A DNA stretch of 32,151 nt from Candidatus Opitulatrix cubana (GCA_031283665.1 JAITBJ010000048.1:1-32151), one strand, 5' to 3'; positions 15,575-23,350 are shown, numbered from the stretch's first letter. Translations and numbers: made by a program. Notes: generated by a model from the letters alone, not told the origin.

Positions 15575-16855
15575 ATGAATGATATAAAAACAGCACCAGA
15601 TACAAAAAATCAAAAAGAACCAAAAGGATATGCAGTTACTTATCCGTTAGCTAACTTCGGATTTATGTTTGCTATATTAACGGGTACGCTTGGAGGTTTA
15701 GCAGTAAAACTTCAACATATTAATAATGGCGATTTATCTGCAGCAACAGCTCAGCTTGCTTTAGTTACAGGCGTAGGTGCTTTGTTTGCATTATTGTCAC
15801 AGCCTTTAGTAGGCAGATTATCTGACAGGACTAGATCTAGATTTGGTATGCGCAGACCTTGGATTTTTGTTGGTTTAATAGGTGCAGCATTATCTTTATT
15901 TTTGGTTGGCTCTGCAGAAGATTTGCCGCTGATACTTGTCGGCTGGTGTGCAGCACAGACTTTTAATAATTTTGTGCAAGCTGCTATAACAGCTACTTTG
16001 CCAGATCAAGTTCCAAAGCATAGACGCGGTATAATTTCAGGACTTGCAGGTATGGTTTCTCCAATTGCAATTCTTTTAGGAGCCATTTCTCTAAATGTGC
16101 TTCATTCTGATTTATTGAGATTTGCTATTCCTGGTTTCGTTAGTTTAATTTTTGGATTACTATTCGTATTTACATTTCGTGACCGTAAACTTGTCGGCGA
16201 AGTTCCACCATTAGATATAAAAGAGTTTTTTACATTATTTGTTTTTAATCCGTTCAAAGAAAAATATCACGATTTGGGATGGGCTTGGCTCTCAAAGTTT
16301 TTAGTGATGTTTGGCTATTGTACAGTGGGAACATATAGTTTGCTTTTGTTGGCCACAAAGTTTGGTATGAGCGTAGAGCAGCAAACGCAATATCATATGT
16401 ATATTAATTTTATCTCAATCATTGCTATGGTAATAATGTCAATAGTGGGCGGAAAATTATCAGATAAATTTGGTAAGCGTCGTCTATTTGTTTGCATTGC
16501 TGGTATTACAACAGCTGTTGGTATTTTGTTTTATGCTGTATCACCACTAATTGACAAAAGCACAGGTATTTTATTAATTTTTATAGGTGCCACATTACTT
16601 GGTCTTGGTATGGGCAATTTTTTTGCTACAGATCAAGCACTTTGTGCAGATGTTTTACCCTCTAAAGAAAATACTGCAAAAGATTTGGGCGTTTTGAATA
16701 TCGCTAATGCTCTTCCACAGTCTATTGCTCCAGCTGTTGCAGGTCCGCTTATTCTTGCAGTTGGAGATAACGGATATACTGTATGGTTTATAATTGGTGC
16801 AATAATTTGCGTTCTTGGAGGAGCAATAGTCTATAAAATTAAGACTGTAAAATAG
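15575..16855 (+). CDS. MFS sugar symporter (GPH/SLC45-like)
   Basis: The 426-aa protein has about twelve hydrophobic segments. It carries the MFS loop motif in the form GRLSDRTRSRFGMRRPWIFVG (about 85-105) and a second-half copy GGKLSDKFGKRRLF. The layout resembles actinobacterial sugar/H+ symporters related to the sucrose and glycoside carriers. It is followed after 27 nt by a cytoplasmic beta-glucosidase, so it probably imports an intact beta-glucoside such as cellobiose or a plant glycoside. The substrate is inferred from the neighbour only. The promoter suggests a leaderless mRNA covering both genes. Confidence 0.85.
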   Translation: MNDIKTAPDTKNQKEPKGYAVTYPLANFGFMFAILTGTLGGLAVKLQHINNGDLSAATAQLALVTGVGALFALLSQPLVGRLSDRTRSRFGMRRPWIFVGLIGAALSLFLVGSAEDLPLILVGWCAAQTFNNFVQAAITATLPDQVPKHRRGIISGLAGMVSPIAILLGAISLNVLHSDLLRFAIPGFVSLIFGLLFVFTFRDRKLVGEVPPLDIKEFFTLFVFNPFKEKYHDLGWAWLSKFLVMFGYCTVGTYSLLLLATKFGMSVEQQTQYHMYINFISIIAMVIMSIVGGKLSDKFGKRRLFVCIAGITTAVGILFYAVSPLIDKSTGILLIFIGATLLGLGMGNFFATDQALCADVLPSKENTAKDLGVLNIANALPQSIAPAVAGPLILAVGDNGYTVWFIIGAIICVLGGAIVYKIKTVK

Positions 16856-16882
16856 TTGTTTATTTGAAAGGAATAAAATTCA

Positions 16883-18634
16883 ATGAAAGACTTCGAAGAT
16901 AAAACGCTGTCAGCAGAAAAAAGAGTGGAAGATCTTTTGCCTCGTATGAGTTTAGAAGAAAAAGCTGGAATGCTATTTCAAAATATGTTTGGATGCGGAC
17001 CCGTTGATAAACCGTTTTCACAATTTAATTTGCCACCGGTGAAAGAGCAAATTGAAAATTTAAAAATGAATCATTTTAATTTGATAGGTTCATTAGATAC
17101 TGCAAAAGATATGGCAAAAGTGTATAATGATGCTCAAGAAATAGCTGCTAGCGTAGGACAGGGTATCCCTTTATCAGTTTCTACAGATCCTCGTAATGGT
17201 GTTAGCGATAACCCGTTAGCTGCAATGCTTTCTGGTCCTTTTTCGCAGTGGCCTGAACCATTGGGTTTTGCTGCTTTGAGAGATCCTGAGAGGATCAAGC
17301 AATTTGGAAATATGATACGACAAGAATATAATGCTGTTGGCATTCGTGTGGCACTTCATCCGCAAATTGACTTGTCTACAGAATATCGCTGGCCTAGAAT
17401 TAACGGCACATATGGTGAAGATGCTAATCTTACTAGTAAATTAGGAGTAGCGTATATTCAAGGTTTGCAAACAAATGATTTTGGCTATGAAAGTGTTAGC
17501 GCTATGGCTAAACATTTTCCTGGTGGGGGAGCACAAGGAAATGATGGTGAAGATTCTCATTTTGCATACGGGAAAGATCAAATATATCCAGGTGAAAATT
17601 GGAATTATCATCTTGAACCGTTTAAAGCTGTAATAAAGGCTGGTGTTCGTCAGATGATGCCCTATTATGGTCGTCCAATTGGTACGCATATGGAGGAGGT
17701 TGGTTTTGGTTTTAATAAAGGAGTTTTAACTGATTTATTAAGAAAGGAGCTCGGGTTCACAGGCATTATTTGCACAGATTGGGGCTTGGTGACAGATGCA
17801 GAAGTTTTTGGTAAACCGTTTCCAGCTCGTGCGTGGGGTGCAGAAAATCTCACAGAGGAAGAAAGAGTTTTGAAAATACTTGATGCCGGTGCTGATCAGT
17901 TTGGAGGAGAGAGCAGACCTGATTTGATTATCAAATTGGTAAAAGATGGAAAGCTGGATGAAAAAAGAGTGGATATTTCGGTTTACCGTTTACTTATGGA
18001 AAAGTTTTTGCTAGGACTGTTTGATGAAAAAAGATTTGTAGATATCGATCAGGCAAATAGTTTAGTGAAGACAGCTGAAATCGAGGCAGCATCTTATAAG
18101 GCACAGTCTGAAAGTGTTACTGTTTTGAAAAATGAAGAGTTTTTGCCGTTGAAAAAAGGAATAAATGTTTATTTAGAGGGTATGAATGAAGAAGCTGTGA
18201 GATCTTCCGAATTTGCAAAAGTAGTTGATGTTCCAGAAAAAGCAGATGTGGCTATTCTTCGCGTTGTTGGACCCTATGATCATAACAGAGAGGGTTTTGA
18301 TGCTTTTTTCCATGCAGGAAGTTTAGAGTTTAGCTCTGAAGAAATTGCTCATATTAAAGATATAAGCTCAAAAGTGCCTACAGTAGTTGATATGTATACA
18401 GAGCGCCCTGCTGTTTTGACAAATGTAATTGACTATCCAAGTGCTTGGACTTTGACTTATGGAACTAGTGATAAAGCGTTACTAGATGTGTATTTTGGTG
18501 ATGTGAAGCCTTTAGGAAAGATACCGTTTGATTTGCCAAGAAGTCAAAAAGCGGTAGAAGAATCTCGTGCAGATATGCAATTTGATACAGACAATCCGTT
18601 ATTCAAATTTGGATACGGTCTTATATACCCATAG
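16883..18634 (+). CDS. Glycoside hydrolase family 3, probable cytoplasmic beta-glucosidase
   Basis: The 583-aa enzyme probably cleaves terminal beta-linked glucose. There is no signal peptide. The N-terminal barrel (about 10-350) begins with VEDLLPRMSLEEKAGMLF and contains AMAKHFPGGG (substrate-binding Lys-His) and the nucleophile motif GIICTDWGLVTD (Asp299, standing for the usual S-D-W). A C-terminal alpha/beta sandwich follows, starting near SESVTVLKNEEFLPLKK and ending in LFKFGYGLIYP. The fibronectin-III domain of longer GH3 enzymes is absent. NagZ was considered, but the size and C-terminal domain do not fit. AAGGA lies before the start. The 3' end overlaps the convergent minus-strand ORF by 14 bp. 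Confidence 0.92.
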   Translation: MKDFEDKTLSAEKRVEDLLPRMSLEEKAGMLFQNMFGCGPVDKPFSQFNLPPVKEQIENLKMNHFNLIGSLDTAKDMAKVYNDAQEIAASVGQGIPLSVSTDPRNGVSDNPLAAMLSGPFSQWPEPLGFAALRDPERIKQFGNMIRQEYNAVGIRVALHPQIDLSTEYRWPRINGTYGEDANLTSKLGVAYIQGLQTNDFGYESVSAMAKHFPGGGAQGNDGEDSHFAYGKDQIYPGENWNYHLEPFKAVIKAGVRQMMPYYGRPIGTHMEEVGFGFNKGVLTDLLRKELGFTGIICTDWGLVTDAEVFGKPFPARAWGAENLTEEERVLKILDAGADQFGGESRPDLIIKLVKDGKLDEKRVDISVYRLLMEKFLLGLFDEKRFVDIDQANSLVKTAEIEAASYKAQSESVTVLKNEEFLPLKKGINVYLEGMNEEAVRSSEFAKVVDVPEKADVAILRVVGPYDHNREGFDAFFHAGSLEFSSEEIAHIKDISSKVPTVVDMYTERPAVLTNVIDYPSAWTLTYGTSDKALLDVYFGDVKPLGKIPFDLPRSQKAVEESRADMQFDTDNPLFKFGYGLIYP

Positions 18635-18911
18635 CAATATCTATTTGTTCAGGATTAGTTTGTGCAAAACCTCCTGTATCAACACAGACAGCTCCTGAGA
18701 CCAATTCTTGACCTTTGTATTTTTCAGCGCATGCAAGCATTATCTTTTTATCAGTGCACCTTCTTTTGAAGCCATTTTTATCTACATAATTGCACCCGAA
18801 AGCAGACATATCTAAATTATAATAAGTTAGTTTATGCTCTCCACAATAGCCAACTCCGCCCACTACAGTATTTAAGCACAATTGCATTAAACAGTAGTAT
18901 TGCAAAAGCAA
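18621..18911 (-). pseudogene. 3' half of a frameshifted gene: extracellular 3D/RlpA-like domain
   Basis: This 96-aa frame has no ribosome-binding site. Its first 14 residues are merely the membrane helix of the upstream ORF read in another frame. From NTVVGGVGYCGEHKL on it looks like a real exported domain: several cysteines, MSAFGCNYVD, KIMLACAEKYKGQ, and an end GAVCVDTGGFA with NPEQIDIAMG. That spacing recalls the 3D/RlpA double-psi beta-barrel fold (DTGG...IDI). A single-base change in a TTAAAT stretch near 18865 would join it to the upstream ORF. It is probably one broken gene, a sequencing indel, or a recoded gene. The domain assignment is tentative. Confidence 0.45.
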
Positions 18912-19164
18912 AAATTAAAACAGTTTTCATATCCCGTGTTAGTCTATTATTCTCTTTTATATATGTCATTTTTGGTATAAACCAAATTATCACAAATAGC
19001 ATCACAAAAAGTATCAAAAATATAATAGATAATATATAATTAGAAGTCATAATATGTAAGTTATCAGTTCTTAAAATACCAAAAATGCTAACTGCTGTTT
19101 CACATAGAATTGCTATAATTACAGGTAAAGAACTAATAATTAGTCGTTTATCTACATCGTTCAT
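18832..19164 (-). CDS. Membrane protein, probable 5' part of a frameshifted gene
   Basis: The 110-aa protein has three hydrophobic segments: about 8-27 (IISSLPVIIAILCETAVSIF), 42-65 and 84-98. A good ribosome-binding site (AAAGGAG) precedes the ATG. The last 12 residues (YCSGRSWLLWRA) look like out-of-frame sequence. The downstream ORF continues in the next frame with a cysteine-rich domain that makes sense after the third helix. Together the two would be a three-span protein with an external 3D-like domain of about 180 aa. I do not recognise the family. Confidence 0.55.
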   Translation of the reverse strand: MNDVDKRLIISSLPVIIAILCETAVSIFGILRTDNLHIMTSNYILSIIFLILFVMLFVIIWFIPKMTYIKENNRLTRDMKTVLIFAFAILLFNAIVLKYCSGRSWLLWRA

Positions 19165-19195
19165 ATAATGCTCCTTTTGATTGTGAGGTTTACAT

Positions 19196-19240
19196 GATAT
19201 AAAAATACAGTTTACACTAAAAATTGAGTTTAAACTGTAT
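19196..19240 (-). terminator. Rho-independent terminator of the 151-aa gene
   Basis: ATACAGTTTA (19205-19214) and TAAACTGTAT (19231-19240) are perfect 10-bp inverted arms, extended by ACT/AGT after one mismatch. On the minus strand the stem is followed by TTTTTATA. It lies 12 nt beyond the stop of the 151-aa gene. Confidence 0.75.
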
Positions 19241-19251
19241 ATAAACGCGTT

Positions 19252-19707
19252 TTAGTCTTTGGCATTGGCCATAACGATTATTAATTTGATAAAATCAGCA
19301 TCCTGTATAAGATTGCCCACAACAAAATTATCAACAGATTCTCTATCAGATTTTTTATTTTCATCTGTTTTTTCAAATAAATCGGAAGCAGGACCATTCA
19401 TTTTTGTTAAAATCTCTTTTTTGAATTCAGCATCGACTGTGTAACCCTTCTTTTTCAGTTCATTATATACTAGTAATCCTTCTTTTCTTTCATATTTCTT
19501 TGGATCTAATATAGGTAATGAACTATCTTGGGGCGGAACACTGGAAACAGCATTTGTAGGATTATCTTCTGGTTTATTTACGTCTTGATTAGAATTACCA
19601 ATAGCTCCGATGCCAGAACCAAATATTATTATAATTATGAGCCAAAACCACCATCTTTTTAATATACTTTTTTTTGGTTTTGCATCATTGTTGTTTGTTT
19701 TTGCCAT
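19252..19707 (-). CDS. Single-span membrane-anchored protein of unknown function
   Basis: The 151-aa protein has a Lys-rich start, one strong membrane helix (about 20-38, WWFWLIIIIIFGSGIGAIG), a Pro/Ser/Asn linker (about 40-65) and a charged domain of about 85 aa (KKYERKEGLLVYNELKKKGY onward) that would lie outside the cell. Similar short anchored proteins are common in Gram-positive bacteria, but I do not recognise this domain. AAAGGAG lies 5 nt from the ATG, TGC-TATTAG (19732-19737) may be the -10, and a strong terminator follows. A G8 tract lies 68 nt upstream. Confidence 0.75.
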   Translation of the reverse strand: MAKTNNNDAKPKKSILKRWWFWLIIIIIFGSGIGAIGNSNQDVNKPEDNPTNAVSSVPPQDSSLPILDPKKYERKEGLLVYNELKKKGYTVDAEFKKEILTKMNGPASDLFEKTDENKKSDRESVDNFVVGNLIQDADFIKLIIVMANAKD

Positions 19708-19774
19708 TTTAGCTCCTTTAGTTTAATTTTACTAATAGCATTTTACTATCTATCACTATGCTACCACCGTTCTA

Positions 19775-19782
19775 CCCCCCCC
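19775..19782. repeat. C8/G8 tract between two divergent membrane-protein genes
   Basis: Eight consecutive C lie in the 128-bp spacer between the genes starting at 19707 (minus) and 19836 (plus). It is the second and last run of this length in the window. Both tracts precede genes for membrane or surface proteins. Confidence 0.55.
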
Positions 19783-19835
19783 TAATTGATTCACACTTTA
19801 TAACATTTTTGTTATATTTGTGATAGCCTGAATAT

Positions 19836-20513
19836 ATGCTAAGTGTTTTTTATGAAATAATTACTTTTGAAAATATATTGAAATCGATTACATTTGTTTC
19901 TGCTTCCGTTGTTGCAATTATGGCATTTATTACTTATATGCATTCAAAATATCAGGAAGAGCAGGCACATAAAATTACTATATATTCAGCTAAATTTTAT
20001 GATAAAGATTGGAGTTCTTTAATTGTGGAGCAAAAGGATTTTGTAAAAGTTGGTTCTAAAGAAACTAAATTATATAGTGTTAGTCACGCGCATGGCGTTA
20101 TAATAGAAAACAATTCCGACCAACCAATAAGAGAGCTTAAATTTGAATATTTGTTGTTTGATAAAGCTAGTAAAAAGACAACTACTATTTTATCACCTAT
20201 TTATAAGGTTATACCTCCTGGTGTATTTTTTATAAATATGGATTTTAGAAGCAAACATAAATTTGGAAGGGGAAATCCTTATTCGTTAGTTTCAATTAAA
20301 GCAAGATTAAAAACTAATCCTGATATGATTTGGGTACCCGTGTCTCAAACTGAAAATAATTGTATAGTCTCAAAATATAAATTTCAAGATTTTAATTCTA
20401 AAGAGTGGACTTTTGATGGAAAGAAGTTATATAAGCAAAAAAGTAAGTTTTATCAAAAAGTCAGAAAAGTATTTAGATTTGTTTTTAAACATAAAACTAA
20501 AAAACCAATATAA
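19836..20513 (+). CDS. Membrane-anchored protein of unknown function
   Basis: The 225-aa protein has one N-terminal hydrophobic helix (about 17-35, SITFVSASVVAIMAFITYM). A soluble domain with alternating beta-like segments follows (VIIENNSDQPIRELKFEYLL, then VIPPGVFFINMDFR), and the tail is very basic (QKVRKVFRFVFKHKTKKP). I do not recognise the family. No ribosome-binding site is seen; TGTGATAG lies about 9 nt from the ATG, so the mRNA may be nearly leaderless. An inverted repeat TATAAC/GTTATA around 19800-19816 lies upstream and could be an operator. The start could be a few codons further in. Confidence 0.65.
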   Translation: MLSVFYEIITFENILKSITFVSASVVAIMAFITYMHSKYQEEQAHKITIYSAKFYDKDWSSLIVEQKDFVKVGSKETKLYSVSHAHGVIIENNSDQPIRELKFEYLLFDKASKKTTTILSPIYKVIPPGVFFINMDFRSKHKFGRGNPYSLVSIKARLKTNPDMIWVPVSQTENNCIVSKYKFQDFNSKEWTFDGKKLYKQKSKFYQKVRKVFRFVFKHKTKKPI

Positions 20514-20546
20514 AAGCGGATAAATCAGGTAATGCAAAAAACGAAA

Positions 20547-20600
20547 TTACCAATTCTCGTCATCGTCATTTAGATCATCATCATCTATAAAATCGTTCAT
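20547..20600 (-). CDS. Acidic mini-ORF, truncated paralogue of the 64-aa protein
   Basis: A 17-codon frame reads MNDFIDDDDLNDDDENW. Its first five residues and its promoter region match those of the 64-aa acidic gene at 21325-21519, with TATAAC ending exactly 6 nt before the ATG (TATAAT there). A matching TGGTAGAA-TC-ACC block lies farther upstream. It is either a truncated duplicate or a very small expressed peptide. It was below the ORF-track limit. Confidence 0.4.
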   Translation of the reverse strand: MNDFIDDDDLNDDDENW

Positions 20601-20633
20601 GTAATTGTTATAGTAGGATAGTGTGTTTAATTG

Positions 20634-20646
20634 TGGTAGAATCACC
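20634..20646. promoter_or_regulatory. Palindrome-like element TGGTAGAATCACC, copy 1
   Basis: GGT and ACC arms flank AGAATC. The element aligns with the longer palindrome at 21548-21571, at a similar distance (about 35-50 bp) upstream of a MNDFI start. It overlaps the stop codon of the 204-aa gene. Confidence 0.35.
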
Positions 20647-21256
20647 GATTCGCATCGGCCTTATCTTCGTAGGCATCCCAATCGTTATTAAGGTTATCAT
20701 CTAAATCATCTTCATTGAAGCCGTCTTCATCGTCATCATAACCTTCATTGTCTTCGCCTGCGAAATCATTGCGACCATCCCAATAAGGTTTATAAGTGCC
20801 TGATCCGTTCTTTTTCTCATATATACGAGACGCGTAAACTGCCTTCGTTTCGCGAGATAAAATACATACATATAACACAAGCTCATCTCTCAATGTACTT
20901 AGCTTTTTCGTTTGGTCAAGGTATTCCTGTTTGCTGGCGTTCTTCAGTTTCACGATTTTATCAGCGTAAGGCCTTGCTGCATCATTTGTGATTTTAAGCG
21001 ACTTCAGAGTGTCTTTATTTTTCACCTGATCGGTGCGAAGTAGCAGTGCGGCATTGCTTTCCATAATGCCCATCTTCAGTAAGACGTATTCATTGTCGTA
21101 ATTGGAATATGCTGCTTCATATTTGCTTTGTGCGGAGGCGAAACTCTTCGCTTCGGAATCTAAATATAAACCCACCCCTAAAATAATCACCACTGCAAAA
21201 CAGATTCCTGCTTTCAGTTTCCAATTTATCCTAGGCTTCTGCAAAAGGTAGTTCAT
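20642..21256 (-). CDS. Single-span membrane protein with a coiled middle and acidic tail, unknown
   Basis: The 204-aa protein has an N-terminal membrane helix (about 14-31, LKAGICFAVVIILGVGLYL), then a helical, probably coiled external part (about 35-135, SFASAQSKYEAAYSNYDNEY onward). It ends in a very acidic tail, EDNEGYDDDEDGFNEDDLDD. The tail resembles the two neighbouring acidic ORFs, so the three may share origin or act together. Codon use looks more GC-rich than the neighbours (cgc, gcg, ttc), hinting at separate acquisition. TATACT lies 7 nt from the ATG, so the mRNA is probably leaderless. No family recognised. Confidence 0.65.
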   Translation of the reverse strand: MNYLLQKPRINWKLKAGICFAVVIILGVGLYLDSEAKSFASAQSKYEAAYSNYDNEYVLLKMGIMESNAALLLRTDQVKNKDTLKSLKITNDAARPYADKIVKLKNASKQEYLDQTKKLSTLRDELVLYVCILSRETKAVYASRIYEKKNGSGTYKPYWDGRNDFAGEDNEGYDDDEDGFNEDDLDDNLNNDWDAYEDKADANR

Positions 21257-21324
21257 TGTCTTAAGTATACAGTACTGTTATAAATATCCGGGAAATTTTA
21301 GAAAGTGTGCTAGGCGTCAAATGA

Positions 21325-21519
21325 TTAAAATTTAAAAAACTCGTCGTAATAGTCGTAACCGCTATTTATTCCATCTGTTCTTTTCCAGCCATCTTCGAAT
21401 TTTTGACCGTAATCATCTGTGGTATTGAATTCATCATCTTCATCATCATTGTCGAAATCTTCATCATCCAGGTCGTCTTCATCGAAATCATAATCATCGT
21501 CAGCTATAAAATCGTTCAT
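21325..21519 (-). CDS. Small acidic protein, unknown function
   Basis: This 64-aa protein opens with MNDFIADDDYDFDEDDLDDE; about half of all residues are Asp or Glu. The C-terminus is more mixed and aromatic (GWKRTDGINSGYDYYDEFFK). There is no signal or membrane segment. An extended -10 (TGC-TATAAT, 21526-21531 on the minus strand) ends exactly 6 nt before the ATG, which supports real expression from a leaderless mRNA. It lies upstream of the 204-aa gene with the acidic tail and has a truncated paralogue beyond it. DNA-mimic or metal-binding roles are possible but unsupported. Confidence 0.55.
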   Translation of the reverse strand: MNDFIADDDYDFDEDDLDDEDFDNDDEDDEFNTTDDYGQKFEDGWKRTDGINSGYDYYDEFFKF

Positions 21520-21547
21520 AAAATTATTATAGCATGTAAGAGATTTT

Positions 21548-21571
21548 AATTTGGTAGAAATCGACCAAATT
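21548..21571. promoter_or_regulatory. Hyphenated palindrome AATTTGGT-N8-ACCAAATT between divergent genes
   Basis: Perfect 8-bp arms flank AGAAATCG. The palindrome lies between the acidic gene (start 21519, minus) and the coiled-coil gene (start 21619, plus). It covers the position where the -35 of the plus-strand promoter (-10 TATGAT, 21584-21589) would fall. That is a typical place for a repressor operator. A diverged copy lies at 20634-20646. Confidence 0.5.
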
Positions 21572-21618
21572 GGATTATGGAACTATGATAGAATAAAAGA
21601 AAGTGAGGTGAGTGTGGG

Positions 21619-22425
21619 ATGAAATTAGAAACGGCTAGAAGAAGATTAGAAAATATACATAAAGATAGTTTTAGTGCGAGAGTTTTAGAAAGTATTTTAA
21701 GAGACTCAAGAAATGGAAAAGTTGGATGGTTTATGATTTCTGAGGCGACTTGTATATTTCTTTTTTTTGTTTATATATTTACATTTTATAGTAATGAAAA
21801 AATGAAAGGTAATATATGGCTTCTTGTTATCATGTTAGTCTTTTTTTTCTATATGATTTTTCTACAAATATTTAGTGTTATATTTAATAGAGAATTAAAA
21901 CTAATGAGTTTATATAAAGCTCGTGAATCACGAGAAGCTTTATATATGGCTATTATAAAAGACTATAATGAACAATTATATAAAAATTATGTAAGAAAAA
22001 AAGAAACTTATAGACATGAGGAAATATATGAGTTGACAAAAGAGATGCATAATGCTCAAGGAATAATAGATGAGGCAAAAAAAAGATACGAGCAGATGTT
22101 ATATTATGGGGATTATTCTGATGCATTAAAAAGAAAGTTGCAAAAAGATTATATAGATGCAAATTTATATAGAAAAAAATTAGAACATCAATATTCTGAT
22201 TTAATTAAAGAGGTTGAAAAAGAAAGAGCTTTATTAACTTTTGGTAAAGTGCCTTTTGATGAATCCGAAAGAGAACAATTGACAAAAGAGGTTTTAGAAT
22301 ATGAAAGGAAAATAAAAAAAGAAGTAAATGAAGACTTAAAAGAAAAAGGAATTAAGCCAAGTGATAAATTGATATCATTTGAAAAAATATTAAAAGAATA
22401 CGAAAGCGAGGAAAAACGAAAATGA
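21619..22425 (+). CDS. Two-span membrane protein with long coiled coil, unknown function
   Basis: The 268-aa protein has a basic N-terminus, two membrane helices (about 38-57 and 65-88), and a cytoplasmic tail of about 175 aa that is almost wholly charged and helical (for example EIYELTKEMHNAQGIIDEAK), as in coiled coils. I do not recognise the family. GAGGTGAG precedes the start and TATGAT (21584-21589) may be its -10. It is the first plus-strand gene of the cluster leading to the restriction genes, so it may be an accessory defence protein; that is only context. Confidence 0.65.
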   Translation: MKLETARRRLENIHKDSFSARVLESILRDSRNGKVGWFMISEATCIFLFFVYIFTFYSNEKMKGNIWLLVIMLVFFFYMIFLQIFSVIFNRELKLMSLYKARESREALYMAIIKDYNEQLYKNYVRKKETYRHEEIYELTKEMHNAQGIIDEAKKRYEQMLYYGDYSDALKRKLQKDYIDANLYRKKLEHQYSDLIKEVEKERALLTFGKVPFDESEREQLTKEVLEYERKIKKEVNEDLKEKGIKPSDKLISFEKILKEYESEEKRK

Positions 22426-22475
22426 ATAGATTATTAAAAGAATTATATGCAGTGAAAACTAATGGAAAATTATAG
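22422..22475 (+). CDS. Mini-ORF overlapping two genes, possible coupling peptide
   Basis: An ATGA overlap with the stop of the coiled-coil gene opens a 17-codon frame (MNRLLKELYAVKTNGKL) that ends 14 nt inside the next gene. GAGG lies about 10 nt before it. It might pass ribosomes to the 287-aa gene, which lacks its own ribosome-binding site. It could equally be chance. Confidence 0.2.
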   Translation: MNRLLKELYAVKTNGKL

Positions 22476-23325
22476 GCATAGATTGAAAAAATCTACACAG
22501 AAACATAGTAGGAGGAAGTTTACACATTATAAAGATTTACGAACTGGTGAAATCTGTAGTGTTAATTATTTGATTGAAACAATCGGGGACAGTAAAAAAG
22601 GTAAAGAATATATATTAGACAATATAGGATGTCCAGATTGTGGCGTAAAGCTTGAATATGTATTGTTTAGATTTAGTGCTAACCCGTTTTTGCGTAGAGG
22701 TAGCCAACAACATTATGAAGATTGCGAATACCGGTCTTTAGACGGTCAATCAAAAAGAAAAAGATTGAATAATAAAGCTAATTCTTGTAAAGAATTTGAT
22801 ATTGCAACTGGAGAAAATTTTTTAAAATCGATTTTGTTTGCTAGAGAGAAAATAAGCGGTAAACTTGATAGCCCCCAGAATGTTACTACGATAGAAAATA
22901 ATGCCTCAGAAATAGAGAATAAGTATGGAGAAAGTAAAAGTAGTTATATAAAACGGAAATTAAATTATATGACAATGGAAAAAATCTATAATGAAGGAAA
23001 TTGTTTTTATGGAGCTGTGACAATAAAGCTTGTTTTGAGCAGAAGAGAGGGTAAGTTTCCATTTCTTATGTTTTTTGATAAAGAGGCAGGTAAGTATATA
23101 TGTGGCTTATTTTTTGCTTCTCAGAATGTGTATAGCCATTTTTATAATATGTATTCTCTTGAATCTGGAAAGGAATATTTTGGAAATATAGCTTTTATTT
23201 CTACAATAGAGGAAAACAGAAAAGGAAATAAAACATATTATAACGCTTATCTTAAGCACTCAAAGAAAGTACTTATAGAAGGTTTAACTTTAGTAGCCAA
23301 TAATAATGAGATCAATTCAGACTGA
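22462..23325 (+). CDS. Zinc-binding, CoiA-like N-terminal protein of unknown function
   Basis: The 287-aa protein starts with a very basic segment. Around residues 50-90 it has CPDCG, then NPFLRRGSQQHYEDCEY. A Cys-x2-Cys pair followed by Pro-Phe-x-Arg and His-x3-Asp-Cys is the pattern of the putative zinc domain of CoiA-like proteins, often found with nucleases or defence genes. The C-terminal 150 aa (from about YIKRKLNYMTMEKIYNEGNC) are mixed alpha/beta and not recognised. No nuclease motif is obvious. It follows the coiled-coil gene by 36 nt and precedes the restriction genes by 40 nt on the same strand. A role in the defence island is inferred from context. Confidence 0.6.
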   Translation: MENYRHRLKKSTQKHSRRKFTHYKDLRTGEICSVNYLIETIGDSKKGKEYILDNIGCPDCGVKLEYVLFRFSANPFLRRGSQQHYEDCEYRSLDGQSKRKRLNNKANSCKEFDIATGENFLKSILFAREKISGKLDSPQNVTTIENNASEIENKYGESKSSYIKRKLNYMTMEKIYNEGNCFYGAVTIKLVLSRREGKFPFLMFFDKEAGKYICGLFFASQNVYSHFYNMYSLESGKEYFGNIAFISTIEENRKGNKTYYNAYLKHSKKVLIEGLTLVANNNEINSD

Positions 23326-23350
23326 ATCGTGAAATATATAGGATTACAGT

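Noticed and set aside
16883-18634. NagZ (beta-N-acetylhexosaminidase) for cell-wall recycling
   Set aside because: The length and second domain ending in FGYGLIYP fit beta-glucosidase-type GH3, and the neighbour is a sugar symporter.
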